A stretch of DNA of 17,710 nucleotides, from contig JADGIZ010000259.1 of assembly GCA_027604665.1 (NCBI GenBank), positions 1 through 17,710 on the forward strand. Reading direction: 5' to 3'. Numbering within the stretch: the stretch's first letter is position 1; each line of letters opens with the position of its first letter. The notes under the pieces were generated by a model. That model made no database searches. It saw nothing but the letters and a program-made list of their open reading frames with translations, and was not told the DNA's origin. The position numbers were made by a program, and so were the translations under genes. The stretch comes from Polyrhizophydium stewartii. Its lineage: Eukaryota > Chytridiomycota > Chytridiomycetes > Rhizophydiales. Positions 1 to 10,435 of this stretch are shown piece after piece.

Positions 1-81
1 ACCCGCCGCTGCGCCGGACTGTGGCCGTGTCGTCCCCGTGCCGCTGACGCCCGTGCGTTGCAATGACGGCAACGGCGGCAG

Positions 82-736
82 GTGCTCGGGTCGCTGCTGC
101 TGCTGTCGTCCCGCAAGATTGGCGACCGCACGGCGTTCGCCGACATCCCCAAGCTGTACGTCCCCATCAACCGCTCGGACCTGCCCAAGGTGCGCTTGGT
201 GGCGGCGTGCACGGGCGGCGTCTCGATTGTCGTGGCGCTGACTGGAGCCTGCAGCCGGTGTTCGAGCTCGTGCAGGCCGGGCTCGCGCGGGCCGCGACGA
301 TCCGCGCCAACGCCGTCCCGCTGCCTGAACAACTGCCGGACGCCGTCGGCTGGGGCAAGCCGGGCACCCTGTTTGACGGCATGCACTTCAAGACAGCGGC
401 GATAGGCACGCTTGCTCTGCTTGGTGCGTGCTGGCAGCGCATCGCACCGCATCGCCGAGAATGCCTTCGATGCGGGCGGGCGGCTGATGTTCGTTGGTGG
501 CGTGCACAGAGGCCGAGGTCTCCAAGTTCTCTGACAGGCTGCGGCGGGATCCGCGCATGACGGTGTTTGGATATGTGCGGTTCCTGATCAACCACGGCGT
601 CATTGCCGAGGACATTGCATGGTTCTATGTCGAGCGATACGAGGCGGTGCGGTTTGGGCCGGACGAGATGAGCGAGAGCGAGTACCGCGAGTTCATGAAG
701 ATCTTCACGGCGCTGCTGCGGAGCGTGCGGCAGTGA
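82..736 (+). CDS. DLT1: Dlt1-like membrane protein, 3' part (N-terminus cut by window)
   Basis: Exons 82-189, 255-423 and 510-736, stop TGA 734-736. The introns (190-254, donor GTGCGC; 424-509, donor GTGCGT) restore a single frame at phases 0 and 1. The product reads through a hydrophobic end (LGSLLLLSSRK), then IPKLYVPINRSDLPK, a helix PVFELVQAGLARAATI, a GW-containing segment, and a C-terminal block with FVERYE-like WFYVERYEAVRF and EYREFMKIFTALLR. This order matches the cytosolic part of the Dlt1 (defect at low temperature) family as I remember it: fungal proteins with two N-terminal membrane helices and no defined biochemical role. The transmembrane region should lie mostly upstream of the window. 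Bases 1-81 look like the end of an exon plus an intron ending in GGCAG at 81, but I cannot fix that exon's frame. The gene is tandem with the kinase gene, whose ATG follows 74 nt after this stop. Family assignment is by recall of conserved blocks, not alignment. Confidence 0.72.
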
Positions 737-810
737 GCGCCGTCGCCGGCTCATGTCGCCCCGCGGCACTTTGTGGCGAGAGTTGCAAACGTGCTTTTCT
801 TCACCGAAGA
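737..810 (+). promoter_or_regulatory. Short tandem intergenic spacer
   Basis: These 74 nt separate the Dlt1-like stop codon from the kinase start. They must hold the 3' UTR of the first gene and at least part of the promoter and 5' UTR of the second, unless transcripts overlap. I see no TATA box. A pyrimidine-rich stretch (gcttttcttcacc) lies just before the ATG at 811. Confidence 0.4.
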
Positions 811-2978
811 ATGAACAAGCGCCCGAGGGGCCTCAGCAGGCGCCGTGGCGGCGGCGGCGGCAGCAGCGCCAGCGGCAGAGGCAGCGGTGGCAGCGGCAGC
901 GTCGGCGCCTCGGGCGGCCTGACCCCACCCGCGCCGCAGCCGGCTCCGTCCGGCGTCTTCGACTTTGACGACGGCGACGCCGCCTTCGCGGTCGAAGGCG
1001 GCGGCAGCGTCTCGCTCCTCGAGGAGACCGACGACAACCCCGCCGCCGCCGCCGCAACAGCAGCGCCGCCCGAGCTCGCCGCCCTCTCGCCCGCGCTGGT
1101 GCCCGTGCAGCTCTCGTCGCCCCAGGGTGAGTCGCATCGCCCCTTCGCCCGCGCGGCCCCACCCAACGGCGCCGTCGGCGGAGCTCGCAAGCCCCGCCGC
1201 CATGTTCATCCGCTGTGTGGCCGGGCGACACCGCTGACGAGCTGCCCACCACTGCAGGCGCGCTGCGACCCGTCTCGCCGCTGCCCACGCTCGAGGCCCT
1301 GGACCTTACCCGCACGGGCAGCAGCGGTAGCGATCTCAGCGCCGACGAACCGCTGCCCCAGCCGCGAAACAGCTTCGTCGGCGAGAGCGACCAGGTGCTT
1401 GACATCCACAACTTCGCCGCCCCTGATGCCGAGAACGACCTCGAGGCCAGCGACAGCGACGACGAGGCGTCAGCCTCGCTCCCGATCCACGGCAGTCTCT
1501 CTCCCACCGTCGGCCACGTCACGACGCCTGCCGCCGCCAGCGCCTCGGTCGACACGCCCGCCTCGGACCACGTGCCGTCGGCCGCGGGCACCCCGCCCCA
1601 CAATGCTCGCCGCAAGGTCACCCTGGCCGACTTCACCCTGCTCAAGGTCATTGGCCGCGGCGCCTACGGCAAGGTGTTCCTTGTACGCCGCCGCGATCCG
1701 CAGCTGCACCATCAGCACAGCGACCCACTCCTGCGTGCGCCGCTGCTCTCGGCTGCGGGACTGCCACGCCCGCCGCGCACGTCGCCGTTTCCCAGCGCGA
1801 CAGCAGACCCCGTCATCTCCGCCCCAGATCCCGTGCCTGGGGTCGCAGGCTCGGCTCTGCCCGACCCCGTCGCCGATGCCACCTCGCCAGATGCCCCTCA
1901 TGGCGTTGCTCGCTCAGGCTTTCTCGCAGTGCCGTCGTCCCGCCCACAAGCAACGCCCGCGACCGCGATCCCCGGTCGCCGTCCATCCGCCGCTGCGTCG
2001 ATGCAGGGTTCGTCGCCCGGTGGCCACGGCCACAGCTCTGCACGCCCGCACCACTCGCACTTGTTTGCCATGAAGGTCCTTCGCAAGGCATCCATCGTCG
2101 TGCGCGGCCGCGAGGCCGAGCAGACCAGGAACGAGCGCTCCATCCTCGAGGCCGTGCGTCATCCGTTTATCGTCAAGCTCTTTTATGCCTTCCAGACCGA
2201 CGAAAAGCTCTACCTGATTCTGAGTTATGCATCCGGCGGAGAGCTCTTCACGTATCTGGCAAAGGAGCGCATGTTCTCCGAGGACGTGGCGTGCTTTTAC
2301 ATGTCCGAGCTGCTGCTCGCCGTCGAGCATCTGCACGGCCTGGGCATCATTTATCGTGATCTCAAGCCCGAAAACGTCCTACTCGACTCTGAGGGCCACG
2401 TGGTCCTGACCGACTTTGGCCTCAGCAAGGTCGCCGTCAACGCCAACACGGTTTGCGGCACCGTCGAGTTCATGGCGCCCGAGGTGCTCGACGAGAAACT
2501 CGAGTACGGCAAGGCGGTCGACTACTGGTCACTCGGCGTCATGCTCTTTGACATGCTCACTGGCGCGCCGCCGTTCTCGGGCGGCAACCGCAAGAAGATC
2601 ATGGAGTCCATCCTCAAGAAGAAGCCCAACTTCCCAAAGTACATGACCGCCAACGCGCGCGATCTATGCACCAAGCTGCTCAAGAAGATACCCGAGCAGC
2701 GTCTTGGCAGCGGGGCCGACGGCGCCGTCAAGGTCAAGGCGCACATGTTCTTCCGCAAGGTTGACTGGAAGTTGGTGCTCGCGCGCGGGGTCGCGCCGCC
2801 ATACGTGCCAGCGCTGTCCGCCCCGGACGACACAAGCCACTTTCTCAAGGACTTTACTTCGATGCCGCTCTCGGACTCGCCGCCTGTGCCAGGCGAGACC
2901 GGCCTGCGCGCAAGCCAGAACGAGAAGTTCCTGGGCTTCAGCTACGTCGCCGACTCGATGGTTCACATGCACGCCTGA
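811..2978 (+). CDS. S6-kinase-like AGC serine/threonine protein kinase
   Basis: Exons 811-1126 and 1258-2978; the intron 1127-1257 (GTGAGT...CTGCAG, phase 1) gives about 678 aa. Residues 1-230 are low-complexity (Gly/Ser, Ala/Pro and acidic runs). The kinase domain starts near residue 230 with the glycine loop GRGAYG. After a roughly 120-residue low-complexity insertion it resumes with the ATP-binding lysine K378 (FAMKVL), catalytic D473 (YRDLKPEN) and D491 (DFGLS). The activation-loop threonine T503 precedes VCGT, and the APE motif is present. The AGC tail is intact: DSPP (turn motif, S646) and the hydrophobic motif FLGFSYV with S667, which in the family is the TORC-type phosphosite. PDK1 would be expected to act on T503. 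FLGFxYV plus the ANTVCGT short activation loop place it in the S6K/Psk1 group rather than Akt or PKC; it would be a cytosolic growth-signalling kinase. The start is the first ATG in the exon frame after the upstream stop. Family call is strong; orthology to a specific yeast gene is not tested. Confidence 0.93.
1696..2055 (+). other. Low-complexity insertion within kinase N-lobe
   Basis: In-frame segment of about 120 codons between the glycine-loop strand (KVFLVRR) and the strand bearing the ATP-binding lysine (HLFAMKV). In typical S6 kinases these are separated by roughly ten residues. The insert is rich in Pro, Ala, Ser, Asp and His and has no stops. An internal GTGCGC at 1735 and CCCAG at 1795 could form a 61-nt intron, but removing it breaks the frame, so I keep it as coding. 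Confidence 0.6.
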
Positions 2979-3281
2979 ATGCTGCCCGCGATGGAAATCT
3001 CGGTTCGGCTCAGTTTCTTCTCAAACCGAGCCGCCCTATCGTCCGCTTCGTCGCCGCTTCTCGTTTCCCACTCCATCCGCAGCCAATCCACACACCTCGA
3101 GCGCAGCGTCTGACCGCCGCCCAAACGCATATTTGATGATATATTATTATGGATGGCTCGTTCACCCTGATTCACGCATTTCATCTACTCTGCATGCATT
3201 TCCTTTGTCGCCACACACCCGCTTCCCTGCCCAAAAAGGCCCCGCTCAGAATCCAACGATCCCAATACACGCTGGCTCACT
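2979..3281. terminator. Convergent 3' spacer, likely poly(A) regions of both genes
   Basis: 303 nt lie between the kinase stop (2978) and the stop of the minus-strand gene (3282). No coding exon is supported here. The stretch at about 3128-3152 is strikingly AT-rich (atatttgatgatatattatt) against a GC-rich background and is close to self-complementary in composition, so it could supply efficiency elements for 3' end formation on both strands. No canonical AATAAA was seen. Confidence 0.45.
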
Positions 3282-4182
3282 TTACAACAGTTCGCTTTCC
3301 GCCGACAGATAGGCGGAGCTCTCGGGCGCGATCGGGCTGCCCATATACGCGCGCTTTGGCGGCGAGTCCTTGAACGTGGACGGCCGCTTGCGCGGGGTGG
3401 GCTGCGCAAACTGCGCCATGCGCTGCACCGCGGCGTGCTGCGGCACGGTGGCCTCGACAAGCTGGATGAACTGGGTCAGATCCTTCTGCGCTTCTGTGAG
3501 CTGGCGCATGGCCGCCTCGCGACGGGCGTACGAGCCTGCCAGCTGCGCATTCAGCACGTCCGCCGCGGGCTCCTGGTTGGGCGTCCACGACTCGATTGAG
3601 CGGACAATCTGCTGCAGCGCCGACTTGAAATCGCTGCGACGGCCGAGACAGTGAGTCAGCACGACTCCGGGGAAGCGAATCCGCCGGGTAGAGCGCATAC
3701 GCACTGGATCAGGTCGCCGTCGATCGCGATGCACGGCCCCGGCCGCCGCAACTCGGCCGACAGGCGTGCCAGGTTTGACGTGGCGGCGTCGGACGAGACC
3801 AGGTCGGACACGGCGCGGGCCGCGGCGTTGATTGCGTCGATGTGGGGCGTGAGGGCGGCGGCAGGGCCGAGGGTGCGCATGCGCGCCAGCAGCTGGTCGT
3901 GGCGCTCGCGCACCTGGAGGCGGCCAGTCAGCGAGTCAGCGGGCGAGCTGCGAACGGCTCCCAGGCGGCATCGGCTCCCACCTGCACCAGCCGCCCGTGC
4001 GCTGCAACAAGCGCCCGCAGCACGTCGGCAGTGCCGCCACTGGCATGCCCGAGCAGCGCAGATGCAGCGCCGGCTGTGGTGACTGCGGCGGGCGGGCGGC
4101 ACACGGGCGCCAGCTCGCTGCGCCAGCGCGCGCAGTCGGCGGCCAGCGTGTCCAGGTCGGCGCCTGTGCCGTCCTTGTGCAT
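3282..4182 (-). CDS. Unrecognised helical protein with basic C-terminal tail
   Basis: Reading the minus strand, exons are 4182-3982, 3913-3705 and 3633-3282. Introns 3981-3914 (GTGGGA...CTCCAG, phase 0) and 3704-3634 (GTGCGT...GTCGCAG, phase 2) join three frames into 253 aa. The start is the ATG at 4182-4180. The protein is Ala/Leu/Arg-rich and predicted helical by inspection, with a segment ALQQIVRSIESW and a likely coiled coil (REAAMRQLTEAQKDLTQFI). The tail is basic and proline-containing (PRKRPSTF, SPPKRAYMGSP), resembling a nuclear localisation signal with possible proline-directed phosphosites. I do not recognise the family. A kinetochore, nuclear-pore or mediator-type small helical subunit would fit, but that is a guess. 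Three exons joining cleanly at consensus splice sites argue it is a real gene. It is divergent from the XMAP215 gene, with about 32 nt between start codons. Confidence 0.72.
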
Positions 4183-4214
4183 TTCTCGCAAAGTTCACTT
4201 TCCCCAACTCAGAC
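4183..4214. promoter_or_regulatory. Very short divergent intergenic region / putative bidirectional promoter
   Basis: Only 32 nt separate the start codon of the minus-strand helical protein from that of XMAP215. The stretch tctcgcaaagttcactttccccaactcag is AT-richer than its surroundings and carries no clear TATA box. Transcription start sites must sit in this stretch or inside the neighbouring gene's 5' end. The long first intron of XMAP215 (4275-4608) may carry additional promoter elements. Confidence 0.45.
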
Positions 4215-7200
4215 ATGGCCGAGGGGGAGGAAGACTTCTCCAAGCTCGCCCTCGACGACCGCCTCGTCCACAAGGTGCCCACCCCACCCCATTCCACGCC
4301 CGCCGGCCAACGCTGCTGCACGCCGCCCGTGCCGGCTCCTACCCTCCCCTCCGCGAGCGCAGCGTGCACCGCGCCTCGCTGCCCCGGCCCGCAGCCGCTC
4401 GCTGCCTGCCTCCTCCGTGTTGCTTCACGGCCCGGCCACCGCATCCCCCCTGCTGCCCGCGGCCTCCGCGCAGACAGCCGGCGGTCGCTTCAGTGCAGCC
4501 AGCGAGGCGGATGCTGCAGCCGTCTCCGCCCTCCCGCGCCGGCTCGCTCACGCCGTGCGCCAACGCCCGCCCCGTCCGCGCCTCCAACCTGCTCGGACCC
4601 GCCAACAGTCGTGGAAGGCCCGCCAGTCGGCCTACGACGAGCTCGCCCGCGAGTTCCGGATCGCAGACCCAAAGGACACGGCGTACTTCCAGCGCTTCCA
4701 GGACAACATCAAGGGCATGCTGTCCGACTCGAACCAGATCGCCCTCGAGTCAGGCGTCGCTGCGGTGCTCGAATTCGTCACCGTCGCAGAGATGGCCGTC
4801 AGGTGTGTCTCAGGCTGCGTCGGCAGCACAGGTCCACACGGCCGCAGGCGATGGCTCGCACCGCTGGCGCTGGATCTGGCCTTGGCTCCACTAGAGCGCC
4901 CTTCGGCCGCCTGCCGCGCGCTGTCGCCTGCGGCCAGCGGTTGCTGCCGAGGTTGCGCTTCGGGCGTGTCCGAAATCCGTCTGACAAGGGAGCGCCTCCC
5001 AAACGCCTTGCGGCTCCCACCCGCCCGCTCCACCTGCATGGGCGGCGCCGGCACCACGCAGGGGAAAGTCGGTCATCACCCCGCTCGTCGTCGACAAGTG
5101 TCTCGCGAGCACCCGCGCCAATACAAAGGCGCGCGCACTCGACATCCTGCTCATGCTTGTTGAGATCGACAACGCAGATCTCGTTGTGGTGCGTGGCTCC
5201 GGGCCGGGGGCACCCGGCGACATGTCGCAGTGACCGACGCACACGCACTCACTCGAGTCGCATGCGTCTTGTTTCCCAGGAGTGTCTTATTGCCGGATTC
5301 GCACACAAAACGCCCAAGAACGTCGCCGCCTGTGTCACGGCCTTGCGCGAGGTCATTTCGGCGTACGGAATCCCCCTCGTGCCGTTCAAGCCCATCGTCA
5401 AGGCGCTGCCCAAGATCTTTGATCACCGCGACAACACGGTCCGCGCAGAGGTGCGTCGGAGTGCTGCTTGCCGCACGGTCCCGACAAGTCTGCACGGCTG
5501 ACGGAGTACCAAACACACAGGGCACCGCGCTCGCCCTGGAGCTGTATCGCTGGATCGGTCAGGCTCTCATGGGATCGCTCAATGACCTCAAGCCTGTCCA
5601 GGTTAGCCCCCCCCATTGCCAGCGCAAATGCCCATCGCGCGCTCGGGCTAACGCACCAAACTGATGCTGCCGCATTCCAGCTCAAGGAGCTCTCGGCGCT
5701 CTTTGAGCAGGAGCAAGGCGGCCGCCCAGCCCCGAAACGATACCGCCGCGTCGATGCACCCAAGGCTGCAGCAGCAGAGGGTCAGTCCGCGCTTTCGCAT
5801 CGAGGATCGAACCCCCTCCTCGTCTCACGCCTTTGCTTTTGTCTCTTCGAAATGCAGCAGCCGCGGCCGGTGGTGGCCCGGCCGACGCCGTGGAGCAGGA
5901 GGAGCCCGTCGATGATCTGCAGTTCTTTGATCCGGTCAACGTGCTTGATAAGCTGCCAAAGAACTTTTACACAGAAATCGTGCGTCTCTGTCGCCTCTCG
6001 TTCTTATAGATGCACAGGAGCATCCGCTGACAAGAATCCACGGACCTGTGGCTTGGACTGCCCAGGCTTCAGCAAAGTGGCAGGAGCGCAGGGATGCCTT
6101 GAACGGGTTGCTTGAGATCGCCAACACACCCAAAATCGAGGATGGGCGATACGGCGAGCTTCTCAATGTGCTTGCAAAGGTGGCACACGCACCTTCATGT
6201 CAGCGAGGATACTCGGTGTACTGATGCTAACGTGCGCACGCACGGGGGGGTACATCCGTGTGCCGTGCAGAAAATTGCCGACGCCAACATTGTGGTTGCG
6301 GTGCTTGCAGCGCAGTGCATTGGCTGCCTTGCCAAGGGTCTGCGCTCGGCGTTCGCCCAATACCGCAATATTGCAAGTCTCGCTTCGTTTCTGTACAGGA
6401 CGGCACTGTAGCCGATCGCTAATGCACGCGCGTTGTGCCTCGTGCTCCGCCAGGTCGTGGGACCGCTGATGGAGAAGCTCAAAGAGAAAAAGAATAATGT
6501 CCTTGAGGCGCTGCGCACAGCTCTGGACAACGTGTTCTTGTCGGTATGGCCCCGTGCTATGTCTTGCGTCTGTCGCGACGTTTGGGCTGACGTCCGGCGT
6601 GTAGGTCAACAGCATCATGGACCTGATGGAAGAAATTATTGCGGGCATCAACCACAAGAACCCACAGGTCAAAAGCGAGTCGATGGGCTGGCTTGTGCGC
6701 TGCCTCAAACACACAAAAAAGGTCAAGAAGGACCTCACTCGGGCCAACTCCAAGGCGCTTGCCGAGGCGCTGATCAAGGTGCGCCAGCACTCGACGAGTC
6801 TGCCCAATGCGCTCTGCCTCGCTGACATTTATGATCGCGATGCTGCGCAGGCCATGGACGACGGCGTCGACACTGTGCGCGAGTCGGCAGCCGAGGCCAT
6901 TGGTCGCATGATGGTTATCCTCTCCGAGCAGGCGATGCTGGGCCATCTCGAGCGCCTCGACAAAGTCAAGCAAGCCAAGGTGCGCGAGCACTACAACAAC
7001 GCCAAGGGCGGCACCGCGGCTAGTTCAGCTGCTGCAGCGCCAGCCCCGGCGGCAGCGCCGGCGGCACGAGCAGCCCCACCAACGTCCAAGCCACTTTCCG
7101 AATCCCAGAATCGCTCGTCCGCTCCTGCCGCTCAGGCAAGTCGTGGTTGTATCGGCCGCCGCCAATATGCCACTGCGTTGAAGGCTCACTCTCGCTTGTG

Positions 7201-10200
7201 TGTCATCAAACGTTCGGAAACCAAGGCGACCAAGCCTGCGCGGCCTTCTGGCAGCGCAGCATCTTCCAGCACGTCCCTATCGCGCGCCTCTTCCTCAGAG
7301 GCAACATCTGCGCCAGCCAAGGTGATATAGGCCATTTAATGTCTGATGAATCCGAGCGATGCAACTGACTGCCAATATCTCATGTACGCACATGCACAGC
7401 GCAAGCCTGCGGCTGGCGCCTCGGCCGGTTCGGGTGGCTCCGCAGCCTCGTCAAGCAAAGCGGCTGCCGATGAGCCTATCAAGCTGTCATTCAGCGACGA
7501 ATCTGCCGAAGAGGCTGTTGTCGGGTGGCTTGGCGAGAGCCTCGCGGCCGACATCGGCAACTCCAACTGGAAGACTCGCCTGGCCGCAATCCAGTCTATC
7601 TCGGAGAAAATTGGCGACCAAGAGCCGCCCGTCGCGAGCGAGGCCATTGTGCGCTATCTGTCCAAGAAGCCGGGATGGAAGGAGAGCAACTTCCAGGTCA
7701 TGACGGGCGTCATCAACATCTTCCGGAACCTGACGAAGCTACGGTCTTTCTCCAAGGGGCCGGCGTCGCTCCTGATCCCCGGATGCGTGGAGAAGCTCGG
7801 CGACATGAAGGTCAAAAAGGTCTCTGGCGAGTGCCTCTCAGGATGTGCCGAAACCATCTCGTTCGAGTTTGTCCTCTCGCAAGGTGTGCACGCACGCCTT
7901 TTTGTTCGACGAGTTTGCGGCGCATATTCAGCGTTTTCGCTCTTCTGACCTCGGAATCGCGCAGCATATGAGCCAGCAAAGAAGCTCAAGAGCCCCAAGG
8001 CAATTGCGGACGTGCTTGCGTGGATCAACGAGAACCTGCTCGAGTTCACCACCGTCGGCGTCAAGGTCAAGGTGCTGGTTGACTTTTGCAAGCTCAACTT
8101 GGGCAACTCGAACGCAGCCGTGCGCACGGCCGCGACCAACGTGCTCGTCACTGTGTTCCGCTGCGTTGGCTCTGGTGAGTCGCGCCGGCTCGCACGCGCG
8201 TCGCTGTTGGCGAGTGGCTGGCGGCTTACTCGTGCACGACTGCGCATCAAGACCTGCGCGGCTTGATCCAGGACGTGACGCCGCAGCTCATGACGACCCT
8301 CGAGGCCGAGTTTGAAAAGTACGCCAACGCGCCGCGGCTTGTGGCCACAAAGGTGCAGACGGTTGTGCCAGCGGCAACCGAAGAGATTCTGCCGCGCGTC
8401 GATATCATGACCAAGATTCCCTCCAGCCTTGTCGAGGTAGGTCTCTTCTCAGCTGGCCTGGCGTGCCAGCATCCGTGCTGACGGCGTCGCCGGGCCCGCC
8501 AGCAAATGTGCAACGCCAACTGGAAGGAGCGCAAAGCCGCTATCGACGACCTGACCGAGGCCGTCAAGGCGACCAACAACAAGATCCAGCCCAACCTTGG
8601 CTCGGAGCTCGTCACGGCCATCAAGCAGCGTCTCTCGGACTCGAACAAGAACCTCGCGTCGTCAGCGACCGAGCTGTGCGGCTTGCTGTGCACGGCCATG
8701 GGGAAGCCGTTTGAGCGCCACGTGCGCACGTTCCTTCCCGGAATCCTGGCGCAGCTCAACGACCAAAAGACGCACATCCGCGCCATGGTTGTGACGACCC
8801 TCGACAAGTTTGTCGAGCAGATGACGATGGCGCCGCTTGCGTCGAGCATTGCGACCAGCCTCATGGCCGACCAGCCGCAACTGCGCAAGGATCTGCTCAA
8901 GTGGCTCGGCGACCGTCTCGGCGCCGATGCATCTGTTGGCAGCGAGATGCCGGCACTTGTGCATCCAACGTTGCAGTGCTTGCAGGATCGCAGTCAGGAC
9001 GTGCGCAAGCTGGCGCAGACTGTGCTCCCACTCGTGATCCGCGAGCTCGGAGCCGAGCACGTTCGCGGCCAGGCAGGCGATCTCTATCGCGGCTCGGCGT
9101 TGTCGTCGCTCATGCCGATGATTGACTCGGCTGCTGCCGCCGCGGGCACTAAACCGCGCGATGCCGCTCCAGCGGGATCAAAGGGCCACGACGCAGCCGT
9201 ATCTGGGTCCGACGGCGCGGCTGCTGCGCCAGCTTCCAAGCTCGGAGGCGGTCCGATGTCAAAGCTGGCCGGCGCGCCGGCCAAGCGCCCGCTGTCCGTG
9301 CCGTCGTCGGCGCTCGCAGCCGCAACGAGTCTGGACCAAGCCACGTTTGGCGCCGAGCCCATCGCAGCGCCGGTGGCGCCCGCTGCTGGATCAGAGCGCC
9401 CAGCGTCCCGCGCAGCGCCACCAGCGGCCAAGAACCGCCTAACGCGGCCTGGTAGCTTGCTTGCCCGCAAGGATACGCAGACATCGTCAGCGTCGGCGTC
9501 GTCTTCGTCGCTCTCGGCCGGCCCGTCAGCGGCGGACAAGGCATACCCGCTCGTGTCGGCAGACCCCAGGGCCAAGGAGGCTCGCGCGGCGGCCGATCGC
9601 GGCATGCACAAGTGGACCTTTGACGCACCGCGCCGTGATCTGATTGAGTTCTTGTCTGAGCAGTGCCAAGCGTGCGTGTCGGCGGAGTTGCACACGCTGC
9701 TGTTTAGCACGGACCACTATAAGGAAAAGGACTTCCTTGCGGGACTCAAGATGCTCGACGACTTTGCCATCGTGGCGCTCGAGGGCCAGACCCGCGATGC
9801 CAACAACGTGCGCGCGCTGTTCATCAACAGCAGCGACGTGATCCTCAAGTACCTGACGATCCGTTTCTTTGACACGAACACGAGCATCCTGCTCAAGTCG
9901 CTCGAGCTTCTCGAGCACCTCTTTGGTATCCTCGACGTATGCGGCTATCTGATGTCCGAGTACGAGGCCTCGAGCTTTTTGCCTTATTTCATCGCCAAGG
10001 CAGGCGACCCCAAGGAAACGCTGCGAGCCAAGGTTCGCGGCATCATGAAGATGGTCTCGCGCGTGTACCCGGCATCGCGTTTTGTCACACACTTGATCAA
10101 GAGCCTGGACTCCAAGAACTCGCGCACGCGCTCCGAGTGTCTCGAGGAGCTGTCATCGCTCATCCAGCGCAATGGCCTGACGGCCTTTGTGCCCGCCAAG

Positions 10201-10400
10201 ACGCTTCCGATGATTGCGTCGCAGATTAGCGACCGCGACCCGGCCGTGCGCAACAGTGCCTTGAATGCACTTTGCCAGGCCTATGTGCTTATCGGAGACG
10301 AACTGTACACCCACCTTGGCAGGCTCTCGGACAAGGACAAGGACATGCTCACAGAGCGCCTCAAACGCATGCCTCCTCCTCCGCCTCGCCCGCCATCGCA

Positions 10401-10435
<35 letters not shown>

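Noticed and set aside
1735..1795. 61-nt intron inside the kinase insertion
   Set aside because: GTGCGC and CCCAG look right, but removal shifts the frame and no second intron restores it before the lysine strand.
619..2073. 484-codon plus-strand ORF as a single protein
   Set aside because: Only 811-1126 of it is real coding (kinase exon 1); the remainder is the wrong frame over kinase exon 2 and gives Arg/Pro/Thr noise.
6544..6604. Treating 6454-6825 as one continuous exon
   Set aside because: Translation after 6543 leaves the TOG pattern; splicing at GTATGG / GTGTAG gives FLSVNSIMDLMEEI, matching the family.
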